DNA of 64,000 nucleotides, from IMG/VR virus record IMGVR_UViG_3300025405_000013, positions 1 through 64,000 of that record; one strand, written 5' to 3'. Of the stretch, positions 53,381 through 63,523 are shown piece by piece (the first letter of the stretch is position 1; each line of letters starts with the position of its first letter). The translations under genes and the position numbers were made by a program. The notes beneath the pieces are model-generated. The model did no database searches. It was not told the origin of the DNA and saw only the letters and a program-made list of their open reading frames with translations. The stretch is from a virus.

Positions 53381-54058
53381 ATGGCTATTACAGTTGGCAC
53401 AACTTCAAACACAACTCCTCTTGCCTTAAGTACGTCCCCAATATCATTGCCAAACAGCTATACAACCAAGGCAAATGATGTCGCAGTTATTATCATTGGT
53501 ACTCCCAGTGCTGACTGGACTGGCGTAACAGTATCTGGGTTAGGCGCTTCTTGGATTATTAAAAGTCTCCCCGCTACAAGCGGTAATAACGGTAACTGGT
53601 TTGCAATTGGCTATGGATGTTCTGCTGGAAATACCACATTTACTCTGTCTAGTAACCCTGCCAGTGGTACAGCAGTTGGTGTTGGAATTTTTTCTGGAGC
53701 TTCCTCTGCTGCACCAACCCAGCTATTTGGCCCTTTATCAAATACAAATAACTTCTCCACTGTTACAGGTACTAATTTGTCATGGTCAGCTGGTCAGTTA
53801 TTAATTGCCTTTGGCCAAGCATATCAATGGAACAACCTTACTCCTTCAGGAACTTGGGCAGGAACTTTTGACACTTTTGCTGCACGTAATGGTACTACTA
53901 GAATGGTTTTTCTTGACTACTTAATAGCACCATCATCTCAGACCAACCAATCGTACGTCTCTCCTCAGTCTGCATCAGCATATCCAATTGGTTCTGTTTA
54001 TGGTTTTGCCATAAAACCAGCAAGCAATGGCAATATGTTCCTAGCAATGGGTTTTTAG
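53381..54058 (+). CDS. Fibre-cassette protein, intact relative of 35130
   Basis: 225 residues, starting right after the fibre stop. Its last 65 residues match the C-terminus of the chimeric gene at 35130. The front (about 1-160) is a Ser/Ala/Gly beta domain and lacks that gene's GC-rich head. It is the model for what the other gene was before the insertion. Function unknown; probably a fibre tip or adhesin. Confidence 0.65.
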   Translation: MAITVGTTSNTTPLALSTSPISLPNSYTTKANDVAVIIIGTPSADWTGVTVSGLGASWIIKSLPATSGNNGNWFAIGYGCSAGNTTFTLSSNPASGTAVGVGIFSGASSAAPTQLFGPLSNTNNFSTVTGTNLSWSAGQLLIAFGQAYQWNNLTPSGTWAGTFDTFAARNGTTRMVFLDYLIAPSSQTNQSYVSPQSASAYPIGSVYGFAIKPASNGNMFLAMGF

Positions 54059-54061
54059 AGA

Positions 54062-54088
54062 ATGTACTACAGCCCGTATTTTAACTAA
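54062..54088 (+). pseudogene. Tiny remnant of a YYSP gene
   Basis: An 8-codon frame (MYYSPYFN then stop) follows the 53381 gene just as the 87-residue YYSP gene follows the related gene at 35130. It looks like a leftover of that partner gene. Confidence 0.35.
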
Positions 54089-54094
54089 GATACT

Positions 54095-54547
54095 ATGAAG
54101 ACACTTGCAGTAAGTAATGGTGATATCCAGTTAAGTGGTGGTAGACTACTATTTAATACTGGAACTACAAAGCTCATCCAGGACCTCACTCTTTGGCTGC
54201 AAGAGCCACTAGGAACCGGCTATACTACCCCAGGTTTTGGGTCTACTCTTACAAGCCTAATTGGTGGGCCCCAAAATGGAAGTACCTTAAACACTGTACA
54301 AACTGAAATTCTTCGAGTGCTACAGCTCTACCAGGGTCAACAGATCTTAAATATCAAATCCGCTCAAAATAGTGCACAACTTGCTAACTGGAATAAAGAC
54401 GAGATCATTCAGAGTATTCAGTCTGTAACAGTAGATCTATACTATAATAGTATCGTAGCACAAGTCACTCTTCAAACACTAACTGGTAACCTAGTGAATC
54501 TTGGACTCACCATCGGAAATAATGGAGTAACCGTTAACAATGGCTAA
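54095..54547 (+). CDS. gp25-like baseplate wedge protein
   Basis: 150 residues with the lysozyme-like-named gp25 pattern: an early strand with NTGTTKLIQDLTLWLQEP, a GFGSTL loop, and helix LRVLQLYQGQQILN before LTGN. It comes before the J-like gene, the usual order. Overlaps it by eight bases. Confidence 0.75.
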   Translation: MKTLAVSNGDIQLSGGRLLFNTGTTKLIQDLTLWLQEPLGTGYTTPGFGSTLTSLIGGPQNGSTLNTVQTEILRVLQLYQGQQILNIKSAQNSAQLANWNKDEIIQSIQSVTVDLYYNSIVAQVTLQTLTGNLVNLGLTIGNNGVTVNNG

Positions 54548-56984
54548 TACTAATGACGTTTTAACTCGACTACTATCTACTCTCTCCCTTTCCGACCCAA
54601 CCTGGGACACTAGTGTAGGTACTGCTACATATAAGATTCTAGAGTCAGTCGCTCAAGAAATCGCTAATGCTAGCAATAACTCCACCCTCCAAACTTATAG
54701 CTACAACATTAATACCAAGTTTGGCGCTGAACTAGATAGTTTTGTCAATCTTTTTGGGCTCTATAGACAGTTGGGAACTAGAGCCACTGGCACAGTTACT
54801 TTCTCTCTCCCCAACGGGTCTAGTACCAATACACTCTACCCCATTCCGCTGGGTACCCAAGTGGCAGTCCCAATCGGCAACGGTTACTCTACAGCAATCT
54901 ACTTTGCCACTACAGCACCTGCAGTTATTCCTTCAGACAGTAACTATGTAGAAATTCCCGTAAGTGCAGTAATCCCTGGCTCACAGGGCAATGTACCTGC
55001 AGGAGCAGTTACTAACCTTATTAGTACTCTAGTGGGTATTACTACGGTTATTAACAGTAATCCCATCTCTGGGGGAGCAGATCCAGAGACAGATAGTCAG
55101 CTTAGAGGGCGTTGGAACAATACTGTCTTTAATAACAATCTAGGTACTAACGGCAAGTATATTGTCACTGCTCTACAAAACTCTAATGTCAGTCAAGCTA
55201 CCTCACTTGGCCCCCAGCAGTACCTAAGTGAGCAACTACAGGTTTCTGGTACTCTTTCTAACACTGGTGGTACCCCCACCACACTTACCTTTAACTTCGT
55301 AGCCTATAGCGGTATGACCGTAGGAAACACTACTTATAATGCAACTACAAATGTCTCCTCCAGTGGTATTACAGTTGCCGGACTAACTCCTGCCTCTCTT
55401 CAGTCTTCTCTTAATACTATGATTTCTGGAGCACTCAATACTGTTAGTGCTACAACTAGTGGTATTAACTTTACTGTTAGTGGCACTCTAGCAACTCTAA
55501 GTGGTGGAACTTTTACCATAACTTCCAACATTGCCTGCCCTTATGACCTTACTATGAGTGGTACTACTAATGCCACTACCGGTATTACCACGAGTGGTGG
55601 TACTACTTACTACCAATCCATTACCTCTAATAATCCAGACATTGTCTACAATCTTTATGGAGCCACTTATTCTGGTTACCTTTTTCCACAGGGTGGAGAA
55701 CTTGTAGGGCAATACCTAGGAACCAATAATCAGATCGTCTACTCTAATGGTACTGACTACATCTTTCCCAGTAGTCCATCTATCCAGCTAGCTCTTAACA
55801 TCTATAATGGAAGTCACAACCCAGCAGAGTTTATCGGTAATACCATACAGTTAAACTCTGAATATACTTCAGCAGCTAGTAGAGCATCAGCCACTATGCC
55901 TACAGTTTCCAACTATGCTGACATCTTTATTAACGGCACTACTCCCTCTACAGTAACTGAGCAAGTGATCTTTAACCCCTCTGCAACACTTAGTGGGCAA
56001 AATACAGCACAGACGGCCAGTAACTACATTTTAGCTAGTGGAATTAATGCTACAACTACTGCTTCAGGTGACTACTACATTCCGTTAACTCAGCAACCGG
56101 TTATTAACTTTCCCTCTCAGCTTACTACTAGTAACTCCGGTGTAGCCGACTATGTATACATTTGGAACACTACTATTAATAGCGGTATTAATTATCCGAT
56201 TACCGTCAACTACTACAATGTAGGAACAGGTACTAGTCCGGTAGTATTCTCTGGTACTCTGGTTAGTGGCACCAACTTTATTCGCTGTACTAGCGGTAGT
56301 AGTATCCCTACAGGTCTAACTCTCCCTAGTGGCTCTGGAATCCCCGCTTGGAGCTATATCACTCAAACTACCAGTTCGGGTGTTACGATTAACAATACCG
56401 TTACCAGTAATAGCAGTATCACCACAATTACCGGAAGAAGTATCCTGTACCCCATTTATGACAATACTAGAACCGCTCTTAGTGTTCAAAGCATGACCGG
56501 TATTGCCGTAGAAGCAAATGTCTTTAATCCTGGTTGGAGTATCCCGGCTTCCACCACTTGGGGTACCTATACACACTCGGTAAATAGTGATGTTACTAGT
56601 GTAGAAACTCTTATCCAGCAATCTCGTCCGGTTGGAGTTAATACTCTAGTACACCAGGCAACTTTTGTTCCATTAGCTCTAAATGTCTCTATTGTATACT
56701 CAACTGGAGCCAATCAATCCACTACTAATGCCACTATTAATAACATAGTGAGTAATTACCTGGCAGGAGTCCCTTATCTAGGCACAATCTCTTTTGGTGC
56801 TCTATTGGGTCAAATGATCAATGTCTATGGAGTTAGTAATATAAGACTAAATAGCATTAATATTGTCTCACCGGACCTAAGTACCACTATTAAGTCCTAC
56901 ACTAGTGACTTCAATCTTGCTAGTAATCAATTGCCCGTTCTCAATACCATTAACTTTACTGTAAAGGGAATGAGTAACTTCTAA
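54540..56984 (+). CDS. Baseplate J-like protein
   Basis: 814 residues. The first 230 show the J pattern: a helix with SVAQEIANASNN, then DSFVNLFGLYRQLGTRATG, PLGTQVAVPIG, SQGNVPAGAVTNL and GGADPETDSQLRGRWN. The end is also J-like, with RPVGVNTLVHQATFVPL. The middle (about 230-640) is a large Ser/Thr/Gly beta insert. It builds the wedges of the baseplate and triggers contraction. Confidence 0.9.
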   Translation: MANTNDVLTRLLSTLSLSDPTWDTSVGTATYKILESVAQEIANASNNSTLQTYSYNINTKFGAELDSFVNLFGLYRQLGTRATGTVTFSLPNGSSTNTLYPIPLGTQVAVPIGNGYSTAIYFATTAPAVIPSDSNYVEIPVSAVIPGSQGNVPAGAVTNLISTLVGITTVINSNPISGGADPETDSQLRGRWNNTVFNNNLGTNGKYIVTALQNSNVSQATSLGPQQYLSEQLQVSGTLSNTGGTPTTLTFNFVAYSGMTVGNTTYNATTNVSSSGITVAGLTPASLQSSLNTMISGALNTVSATTSGINFTVSGTLATLSGGTFTITSNIACPYDLTMSGTTNATTGITTSGGTTYYQSITSNNPDIVYNLYGATYSGYLFPQGGELVGQYLGTNNQIVYSNGTDYIFPSSPSIQLALNIYNGSHNPAEFIGNTIQLNSEYTSAASRASATMPTVSNYADIFINGTTPSTVTEQVIFNPSATLSGQNTAQTASNYILASGINATTTASGDYYIPLTQQPVINFPSQLTTSNSGVADYVYIWNTTINSGINYPITVNYYNVGTGTSPVVFSGTLVSGTNFIRCTSGSSIPTGLTLPSGSGIPAWSYITQTTSSGVTINNTVTSNSSITTITGRSILYPIYDNTRTALSVQSMTGIAVEANVFNPGWSIPASTTWGTYTHSVNSDVTSVETLIQQSRPVGVNTLVHQATFVPLALNVSIVYSTGANQSTTNATINNIVSNYLAGVPYLGTISFGALLGQMINVYGVSNIRLNSINIVSPDLSTTIKSYTSDFNLASNQLPVLNTINFTVKGMSNF

Positions 56985-57934
56985 TGCCCGGTAATATTTT
57001 TGCCATTACACTTCATCCGACTTTTGAACAAAAGGTTAGCAACTTCCCGGATGATGTTTATGCCTTTAATAATTTTGACAATCTAACCCTACTTATGAAA
57101 ACTCTTCTGGGTCATGCTGGAACCGGGCAGTTGTCTATGCTACAGACTGCTGCTAGACTCAATCAGCAGACAATAGAGTTCTCAGATCTAGATAATATTC
57201 TAGGACTAGTGGTCGGGTTGCAAAGAGCGGCTAGTGAAGTATATTCATTTGCCACCAACCCGTTTATTGACCAACTAAACTATACTCAATGGCAAGAGGT
57301 CAACCGCAAAGACGCATCCTACAGAGAGAGATTGATTGGAGCTGCTGAAGCACTACAATTAGGAGCAACTGTATGGGGCATCCAAGTACTGGCAGAAGCA
57401 GTTACTGGAGTTCCCTTTACAGTTGTAGAAAGTTGGAGGACTCCTAACTTAGGCCGTTTTAGTAGTCTCTCCACTGAAGTGGTTCTAGTGCCCATCTTGG
57501 ATACTGGTGCCACTGTTACCCTTACCCAAGATGAGACCAATCAGTTACTAAGAACAATTGGTTCACTACTTCCTGCAAACTTTGTAGCTTCTGTTGCTAA
57601 ATCACCCAAAACTCTATTGACAAATGTCACTGCATCCTGGGTAAGTGCCAAAGAAGGCTATAGTGAAAATTTCTTCATGAATCGAGTAGTGCAGGCCAAC
57701 GGGGTCAATACTAGTTCAGTACAACAACCGGGTAGTAGTACTCGTTATTGGGTACAAAACTCTACCCCTACTACTGCTCCAGTATTTGCTCATTTACAGT
57801 CACAAGAAAAGATCATCGACAGTACTAGAAATATTTCTAGTGTAACAGTAAGCGGAAGTGCCGTAGCAAACCCCCAAGATAGTCTGGCAAACCCCCAGCT
57901 AACTGTTGGTGCTACAGTATACGGAGGACAATAA
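56984..57934 (+). CDS. Baseplate protein after J (gpI position)
   Basis: 316 residues. N-terminal helices (ERLIGAAEALQLGATVWGIQ region) and a C-terminal Ser/Thr-rich part. In contractile phages the gene after J is usually the I-like wedge protein. Start overlaps the J stop, and its own stop overlaps the next start. Family not confirmed. Confidence 0.6.
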   Translation: MPGNIFAITLHPTFEQKVSNFPDDVYAFNNFDNLTLLMKTLLGHAGTGQLSMLQTAARLNQQTIEFSDLDNILGLVVGLQRAASEVYSFATNPFIDQLNYTQWQEVNRKDASYRERLIGAAEALQLGATVWGIQVLAEAVTGVPFTVVESWRTPNLGRFSSLSTEVVLVPILDTGATVTLTQDETNQLLRTIGSLLPANFVASVAKSPKTLLTNVTASWVSAKEGYSENFFMNRVVQANGVNTSSVQQPGSSTRYWVQNSTPTTAPVFAHLQSQEKIIDSTRNISSVTVSGSAVANPQDSLANPQLTVGATVYGGQ

Positions 57935-60900
57935 TGTCAGTTACTCCCCAGACAACTAACCCATTGCAGGCTTATGTAATCCCCAATATTAGCCCGTCTA
58001 TGAGTGTAGATGGTCTAGTAGTAGACGGAGTATACGGTTATACCGGAGTTATTGACTCAATCCCTTCTAGTACAAACCCGAACTTCTTAGACCCAAACCT
58101 TAATCGCACTGATAGTAATAATAGTGTAACTACTCTAACTCCACAGCCCAGTACCAGTTGGATTTCAGAGTCCGGTTATGGTGGCTTGTCTTCTACTCCC
58201 GTTGTACTAAACTATACCTTTGCTAGTGCCACCTACTTTAACCTAGTAGAGTTTCAGGTCCTTAACACCCCATGCTCTGTAAATCTATCTCTAGTCCAAA
58301 CTGTTAGTGGAGTAACTACAACTAGTGGACTATACAGTGCTAGCTCTACGGGTGGAAACAATATCTACACTACCACCGACTGGGTCAATTACACTTTTGA
58401 GTCCAGTAATGGCACTATCCTAGCACCGGCCAATAGCTATCTACAGCTCACTCTTACTAGAAATACTCAGGCTCAGCAATACTCTAGTACAGGAGCAACT
58501 GTCGATATTGCCTATAGTGTAGGTGTACAAAATCTATCTGTCAAATTACAGATTCTAGAACTATCAGATGCAACTCTAGCCAGTAAATATAACATTAGTG
58601 ATGACAACCCCCAGCCGTTTCCTACAATTGTTACACAGAATGCACTAGGGTTTACCGAGAGTTACTCCCCGGTTATTGACTCAGTAGGCACTCTATTCAG
58701 TGGTTCTAACACAGCATTTGGCTCATATTGGAAGTGTAGTCCACAACCGGTCAAGGATGCTGTAGTGTACTTTTACACTCAGATCGGTTCTAATGCCACT
58801 CAAGTGACCACTAGTGGAGTTACCACTATGTCAGTTACTCCTCAGACCATCAATCGAATGAGACTGGACCCTCTCTACACGGGCTGTAGAATGAACGTCT
58901 ACTACACTACTGCCGGTTATGGTGGGCAGACTGGCCCGGTAGTGACAACCGGAGACACTCAAGATACTCCACTGGACTTTACCAATGTAGTCTGGTATCC
59001 GGTCAATAAAGACTTCGTGTTACGTAAGGGTTTTTACGAGTTGCCTCAAATTAACGCAACTTACCTTAAGTTCGAGTTTACTAGTTTAATACCGGAAGTG
59101 TATGATTTAGGATCATTTGATTCTATTACTAGAACTTTTAATGCATATCCTTATTGGGTAGAAGAATACTATGTTACTCTAGAATCTAATATCCAAGATA
59201 TAAATAGTAATCAATACTCCGTATATTCTAATAATAACATCATAGTGCCGCCCAATGGTAGTAATCAACTTACTACTTCTACTGCTTTTGGTCTCGGTAA
59301 TGCTACAGTTGCTCAAACTAATAACTGGCCCAACCTTTCAGCACTGAATAATTCTCAGATGGACAGTACTACAGTTGCCGCTTTAAATACTCAGTCATAC
59401 ATTACTGACCCTACTGTTAGTTATAATCTAATAAGTTCTAGTGGGCAATACAACGATACCAGTTATAGCAATTTTCTAACTCGCAGGTTCCCCTACGGCT
59501 CCACTCACTCTTATGAACAACTGACTCTAAGTCAAAACTGGAACCAAGCGTACTTTACCGGCCTAAAGAGTCTTAGCTTTTTCTACCAGCAAACATATGA
59601 TCAGCTTAATGCTATTCCTGGAACTCTTATCGCCAAAAATGGTACGGTTAGTGGGTTTGTATCACAGGATGTAGAGTATGTTCTAATGAACCCTGATGAC
59701 TACGCTCTTACTCCATACTTTAATACACTAGATACTTTTAGTAGTTTTTCAGTTGGAGTTGAAACCGTAGACTGGAAGAGTTTCTTAACCCAGGGACAAC
59801 CTCTTAGTTCGGATATAAGTCTACTAAATGGACCTGCTGGCAATATTCTTAATATGGCCATGGGTAATACGACGGTTAGTCAAGTAGGCCCACTAGGCCT
59901 TAGTACCATCTATAGTGTTAGTGGCAGTAGTACCGGTTACTCCTATGGACTACAGACCAGTAGCTATAATTCTGCTAACAACCTAGTGAGCTACTATGAC
60001 TCTAACTTCCTCATCCCTAGTGGAAGCCCTGGCTTTAACTGGTACTCGATTTCGGGTTCTACTATTACTCCAACTGGAGTAGTTGTCAGTGGAACATCTA
60101 TTAGTGGACTTACCGTTAGTGGTGGGTCTTGGACTACGGCCTACAACTTTACTATCCCCAATGTCTATAGTGTTAGTGGTACTACTCCTTGGAGGGTCTC
60201 TCTGGGTACAGCAGAACTTGGTGGTATAGGATATGCCACTTATGTACCTTCAGGGGGAGTTAACTACTACTTCCTGGTAAATGCTCAAACTCCTAATGCC
60301 AATACACTTCAACTCTATACTCGTTTTGTAACTACAGCAACTGGTATTATTGCAGGAACTACAGTTAGTGGCTCTGTAGTGGCAACATCTGGTGGAGCTA
60401 TTACCACCCTAACCGGAACTAACTACTCAGCCGGCACCCCTAGTAACACTATCCAGCTGGTAATTAGTGGTAGTACAGCCACTCCCTACAACCTATACCA
60501 AATGGGTGTCTTTAATAGTCCTACTACTAGTTGGGTTAGTAGTACAGACCGAAGCAATATGAGAGTTAGTGCTGCTGCTAGAATCTTTTTGCCCAAGACC
60601 AATAATGGAACCTACCAATTGCAGTTAATTGCCACTAATATTAGCACTGGCGGGTTAGTAATCTTGAAGAGTCAGAACTATACTAGTACTTCACTTCCCA
60701 CACAAACTTGGATAGACCTAGGTATTAGTACCTTTACCCCAGGCAATAACTACACAAACTTTAAAGCCATTATCCAGCAAATTAATCCTGCTGTAAATGA
60801 GCAGTTCTATGTAGCTATGTTGGCTCCATTCTACTATCCACTTAGATTTGAGTATAATGTTACTTCTAGTGGGTCTCCTTCTTGGTCTCCCATTACTACT

Positions 60901-61209
60901 GGAATCAATAACCCGAATGCTATGATTAATGTCGGTAGTGCAAGTGGTATTCAGTTAAGGATGACCGCTCTCGATCCCAACACTTTCCTTTCGGGAGTGA
61001 CTATTGTTCCAAACTATAAGCAGAACCCATACTATAGCAATATTGATATTGACTATATCGGGGACGGTATGACCAATGAACTTAATTCCAGAACTGACAT
61101 CCATAAGAAGACCTACTTTATGCTTAACCAGGACCCACACCCCCTAGCCTTTAGTCTAGAAAATGTATGTAGTACGGTTAGTGCCTTTACACTAGATCTT
61201 TATTCTTGA
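57934..61209 (+). CDS. Large baseplate or tail-side protein
   Basis: 1,091 residues, rich in Ser, Thr, Tyr, Asn and Gly with many beta segments. Segments such as YFNLVEFQVLNTPCSVNL look like a galactose-binding/discoidin fold, which would suit sugar binding. It closes the structural module. There is no stop-start coupling downstream: a promoter follows at once. Confidence 0.7.
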   Translation: MSVTPQTTNPLQAYVIPNISPSMSVDGLVVDGVYGYTGVIDSIPSSTNPNFLDPNLNRTDSNNSVTTLTPQPSTSWISESGYGGLSSTPVVLNYTFASATYFNLVEFQVLNTPCSVNLSLVQTVSGVTTTSGLYSASSTGGNNIYTTTDWVNYTFESSNGTILAPANSYLQLTLTRNTQAQQYSSTGATVDIAYSVGVQNLSVKLQILELSDATLASKYNISDDNPQPFPTIVTQNALGFTESYSPVIDSVGTLFSGSNTAFGSYWKCSPQPVKDAVVYFYTQIGSNATQVTTSGVTTMSVTPQTINRMRLDPLYTGCRMNVYYTTAGYGGQTGPVVTTGDTQDTPLDFTNVVWYPVNKDFVLRKGFYELPQINATYLKFEFTSLIPEVYDLGSFDSITRTFNAYPYWVEEYYVTLESNIQDINSNQYSVYSNNNIIVPPNGSNQLTTSTAFGLGNATVAQTNNWPNLSALNNSQMDSTTVAALNTQSYITDPTVSYNLISSSGQYNDTSYSNFLTRRFPYGSTHSYEQLTLSQNWNQAYFTGLKSLSFFYQQTYDQLNAIPGTLIAKNGTVSGFVSQDVEYVLMNPDDYALTPYFNTLDTFSSFSVGVETVDWKSFLTQGQPLSSDISLLNGPAGNILNMAMGNTTVSQVGPLGLSTIYSVSGSSTGYSYGLQTSSYNSANNLVSYYDSNFLIPSGSPGFNWYSISGSTITPTGVVVSGTSISGLTVSGGSWTTAYNFTIPNVYSVSGTTPWRVSLGTAELGGIGYATYVPSGGVNYYFLVNAQTPNANTLQLYTRFVTTATGIIAGTTVSGSVVATSGGAITTLTGTNYSAGTPSNTIQLVISGSTATPYNLYQMGVFNSPTTSWVSSTDRSNMRVSAAARIFLPKTNNGTYQLQLIATNISTGGLVILKSQNYTSTSLPTQTWIDLGISTFTPGNNYTNFKAIIQQINPAVNEQFYVAMLAPFYYPLRFEYNVTSSGSPSWSPITTGINNPNAMINVGSASGIQLRMTALDPNTFLSGVTIVPNYKQNPYYSNIDIDYIGDGMTNELNSRTDIHKKTYFMLNQDPHPLAFSLENVCSTVSAFTLDLYS

Positions 61210-61234
61210 TATAGAACATAAGTAGTACTATAAT
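61206..61234 (+). promoter_or_regulatory. Sigma-70-type promoter, leaderless
   Basis: TTGATA (61206-61211), a 17-base spacer, and TATAAT (61229-61234). Six bases later comes the helicase ATG, so transcription would start at or next to the A of ATG. Confidence 0.75.
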
Positions 61235-61240
61235 AGGAGT

Positions 61241-63103
61241 ATGTCTTCTAAAGAGATAGTCTACGTACAGAAAAGCGAGCTTCTCAATGGAGTATTGCGT
61301 TTTTCTAGTTTGAGCAATAACCTCAAAGAGTCACGTATGCTGGATAGTTATGGCACTCTTCGCAATCGTGATAAGATATTAGAGTTCGAGCAGTTTCTAG
61401 AAAAAGCTGGACTTTCACTAGAGTTCAATGATGTAGAAGCTGAACTATACTATCAGTCACTAGTAAATGCTGCCGCCAACCCTTTTGAGGTTGAGAGTCC
61501 ATTCCTAGAAAAGAACAGCCTCTTTCCATTCCAACATATTGGACTTAATACTGTTTGGGACAAACTAGAAACTGAAAGTCCTAGAGTATTAGTCCAGTGG
61601 GATACTGGTGCCGGTAAAACTCTACTATCCTGCCTAATTAGTCAAAAACTATTTGATGAAGAAAAAATCGATAGAGTTCTAGTCTTCTGTAAGAAGATCA
61701 AGCAGTATGACTGGGAGCAAGAGTTCAAGAGGATGACCTACTTGGATGTAGCTCGAGTTAGTGAAAAATTAAGTAGGCAAGGGCGTCATGATTTTTATGA
61801 AAAGAGTGAGCATCAAGTCCTAGTTCTCAACTATGAAAAAGTTAGAGGACCAAGTAAAGTTAAGGTAAGTGGAAAACGAGCGAGAGTAAGTGACTATTCT
61901 CGGACCGACCTTCAGCAAGTGCTTGAAATGGTTAAGGGTCAAAGACTACTGGTCATTATTGATGAGGCCCAAAAGATCAATACTGGGACCAGTCTCTTAA
62001 GTGAGGGTTTTGATATCCTTCTTAATACCCCTGGAGAAAAGGTAAAGAGCTTAGCCTTAACCGCCACTCCCTACACCACCAGTCCTTTGAACATTCGTAA
62101 TATTATGGCCACTATTGCTCCCGGTATTCCTGGGGTTAGTGATCTAGCAAGAGATGCTTTTAAGCTAGCTTATGCCAAGGATGTTCAATATTTCGAAAAG
62201 GGTTATGTTAGAGAAATCTATGTAAAAGAGTGGGATCGTACCAAGCTTCCTTTGCTGGGTAAGAAGCATGAAAACTGGACTCATATTGCTATGAAGAGTG
62301 ATCCTAGTATCGCCAAGCAATTCCCAGAAAGTATGCCTAAGAGAATTATCTATGAACTCTCTGAGCAAGATCGAGAGATCTACAACTATGCTGAAAAGTG
62401 GGCTCAAGAAAAATTTGACCCCGACAATCCGGTTAGTGCTTGGGGTTATATTGACACCCTTAGAATGATCTGTAATACCACTACAGGTCTACTAACCAGT
62501 GAGAGTAAGCTGGCTAAAGAACTAGTAAGCAAGTTTGGAAAAGACATACTACTAGAAAACTCTAGCAAGTACCAACTAATAGAAGGTAATCTAGAAAACT
62601 ACATAGAGAATGATGATAAGGTCGTACTCTTTACCTTTTGGACTAATGGAACCTTATTCCCTTACTTAGAGGCCTTAAAGAGCAAGTTCTCAAGTGTACC
62701 AGTTCTTCCCATCTGGGGAGTGGGTATGAGTAGTGATGAAGTAACCAAAAATATCCAAACATTTAATGGTACTAAGGGTCCGGCAATTCTTATTACTAGT
62801 GATGTCGGTCAGGAAGGTCTTAACCTATATGCTCCATACCTCTGGAATATCGAAGTGCCAAGAACTTATTCAGAATATAAACAGAGAGCTAACCGAATTA
62901 ATCGAGCAGACTCAAAGTCAAAAGGTATTACCAATACCTGGATTTATCGAACAGTTGCAAGTAATACGATCGAGGAACGAGTTGATGCTAAGGTTCTTAG
63001 AAGAAGAGCAGAAGCAGAAGCAATCAGAGGAGTAGTTGACGAAAGTGTCGATATGGAAGACACAATTGATGTTAGTCCCCGAGGTTTCTTGTTCGGATCA
63101 TAA
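61241..63103 (+). CDS. SNF2/DEAH-type helicase
   Basis: 620 residues. Motif I is WDTGAGKT (120-127), motif II DEAQ (241-244), motif III TATPY, and the C-terminal lobe has GQEGLNL and QRANRINR (548-555). This is the order of SF2/SNF2 ATPases, which move along double-stranded DNA or remodel protein-DNA complexes. No nuclease domain is present, so it is not a terminase. It may act in replication, recombination or transcription of phage DNA. Its own promoter separates it from the virion genes. AGGAG lies too close to the ATG to be a normal Shine-Dalgarno. Confidence 0.88.
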   Translation: MSSKEIVYVQKSELLNGVLRFSSLSNNLKESRMLDSYGTLRNRDKILEFEQFLEKAGLSLEFNDVEAELYYQSLVNAAANPFEVESPFLEKNSLFPFQHIGLNTVWDKLETESPRVLVQWDTGAGKTLLSCLISQKLFDEEKIDRVLVFCKKIKQYDWEQEFKRMTYLDVARVSEKLSRQGRHDFYEKSEHQVLVLNYEKVRGPSKVKVSGKRARVSDYSRTDLQQVLEMVKGQRLLVIIDEAQKINTGTSLLSEGFDILLNTPGEKVKSLALTATPYTTSPLNIRNIMATIAPGIPGVSDLARDAFKLAYAKDVQYFEKGYVREIYVKEWDRTKLPLLGKKHENWTHIAMKSDPSIAKQFPESMPKRIIYELSEQDREIYNYAEKWAQEKFDPDNPVSAWGYIDTLRMICNTTTGLLTSESKLAKELVSKFGKDILLENSSKYQLIEGNLENYIENDDKVVLFTFWTNGTLFPYLEALKSKFSSVPVLPIWGVGMSSDEVTKNIQTFNGTKGPAILITSDVGQEGLNLYAPYLWNIEVPRTYSEYKQRANRINRADSKSKGITNTWIYRTVASNTIEERVDAKVLRRRAEAEAIRGVVDESVDMEDTIDVSPRGFLFGS

Positions 63104-63117
63104 ACCCGAACTATACT
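63089..63117 (+). promoter_or_regulatory. Probable promoter for the 63152 gene
   Basis: TTGTTC (63089-63094), 17 bases, TATACT (63112-63117). The -35 box is weak. The leader would be about 28 bases and carries AAAGGA five bases before ATG 63152. Confidence 0.5.
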
Positions 63118-63151
63118 ATTAATAATCAGTAATATAACACAAAGGATAAAT

Positions 63152-63370
63152 ATGCCAGTAAATAAATATGACAAGATTCACCGTGATTTGATGAACTATA
63201 TTCTTTCGGGAGAAATTCACTCTACACTAGTGGGAAAGGCCATTACCCTGGACTCTACTACCAAGGCTAATGACATTCGGTCAGTAGAAGAGTTTACCGA
63301 ATATGTAGTTAGTCTACTTAAGAAGGCAGAAAGTTTCTCCAAAAAGGGAAAGGATAATGTAAAAGCCTAG
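63152..63370 (+). CDS. Small unknown protein
   Basis: 72 residues, helical, basic at the end, with a good Shine-Dalgarno (AAAGGA). It lies between the helicase and a terminator, so it is probably a one-gene unit. No family recognised. Confidence 0.65.
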   Translation: MPVNKYDKIHRDLMNYILSGEIHSTLVGKAITLDSTTKANDIRSVEEFTEYVVSLLKKAESFSKKGKDNVKA

Positions 63371-63421
63371 ATTAATTAGGTAATTACTTGAGGGTGGCCT
63401 TTAGAGCGTAAATCTCCCTTT

Positions 63422-63490
63422 GAAGGGGACTCGTCCCTGGGGTTGAGTTGGTATCTCACACCTTGACTCCCCCAGGGCCCCTTCTTTCTT
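63422..63490 (+). terminator. Intrinsic-type terminator
   Basis: GAAGGGG and CCCTGGGG (63422-63442, with a six-base bulge between them) pair with CCCCAGGG and CCCCTTC (63470-63484). A T-rich tail (TTCTTTCTT) follows. The 27-base loop may form a smaller GAGT/ACTC pair. It separates the small gene from the next promoter. Confidence 0.75.
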
Positions 63491-63517
63491 GTAATCCTCA
63501 TTGACCTCTTTTATAAT
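63489..63517 (+). promoter_or_regulatory. Promoter before the glycosyltransferase, leaderless
   Basis: TTGTAA (63489-63494), 17-base spacer, perfect TATAAT (63512-63517), and ATG six bases further on. This has the same geometry as the promoter at 61206. Confidence 0.7.
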
Positions 63518-63523
63518 TAGAGT

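Noticed and set aside
61235-61240. AGGAG as a Shine-Dalgarno for the helicase
   Set aside because: It touches the start codon, so the spacing is too short. A leaderless start fits better.
61241-63103. Large terminase
   Set aside because: It has SNF2 motifs in both lobes and no terminase nuclease motifs.
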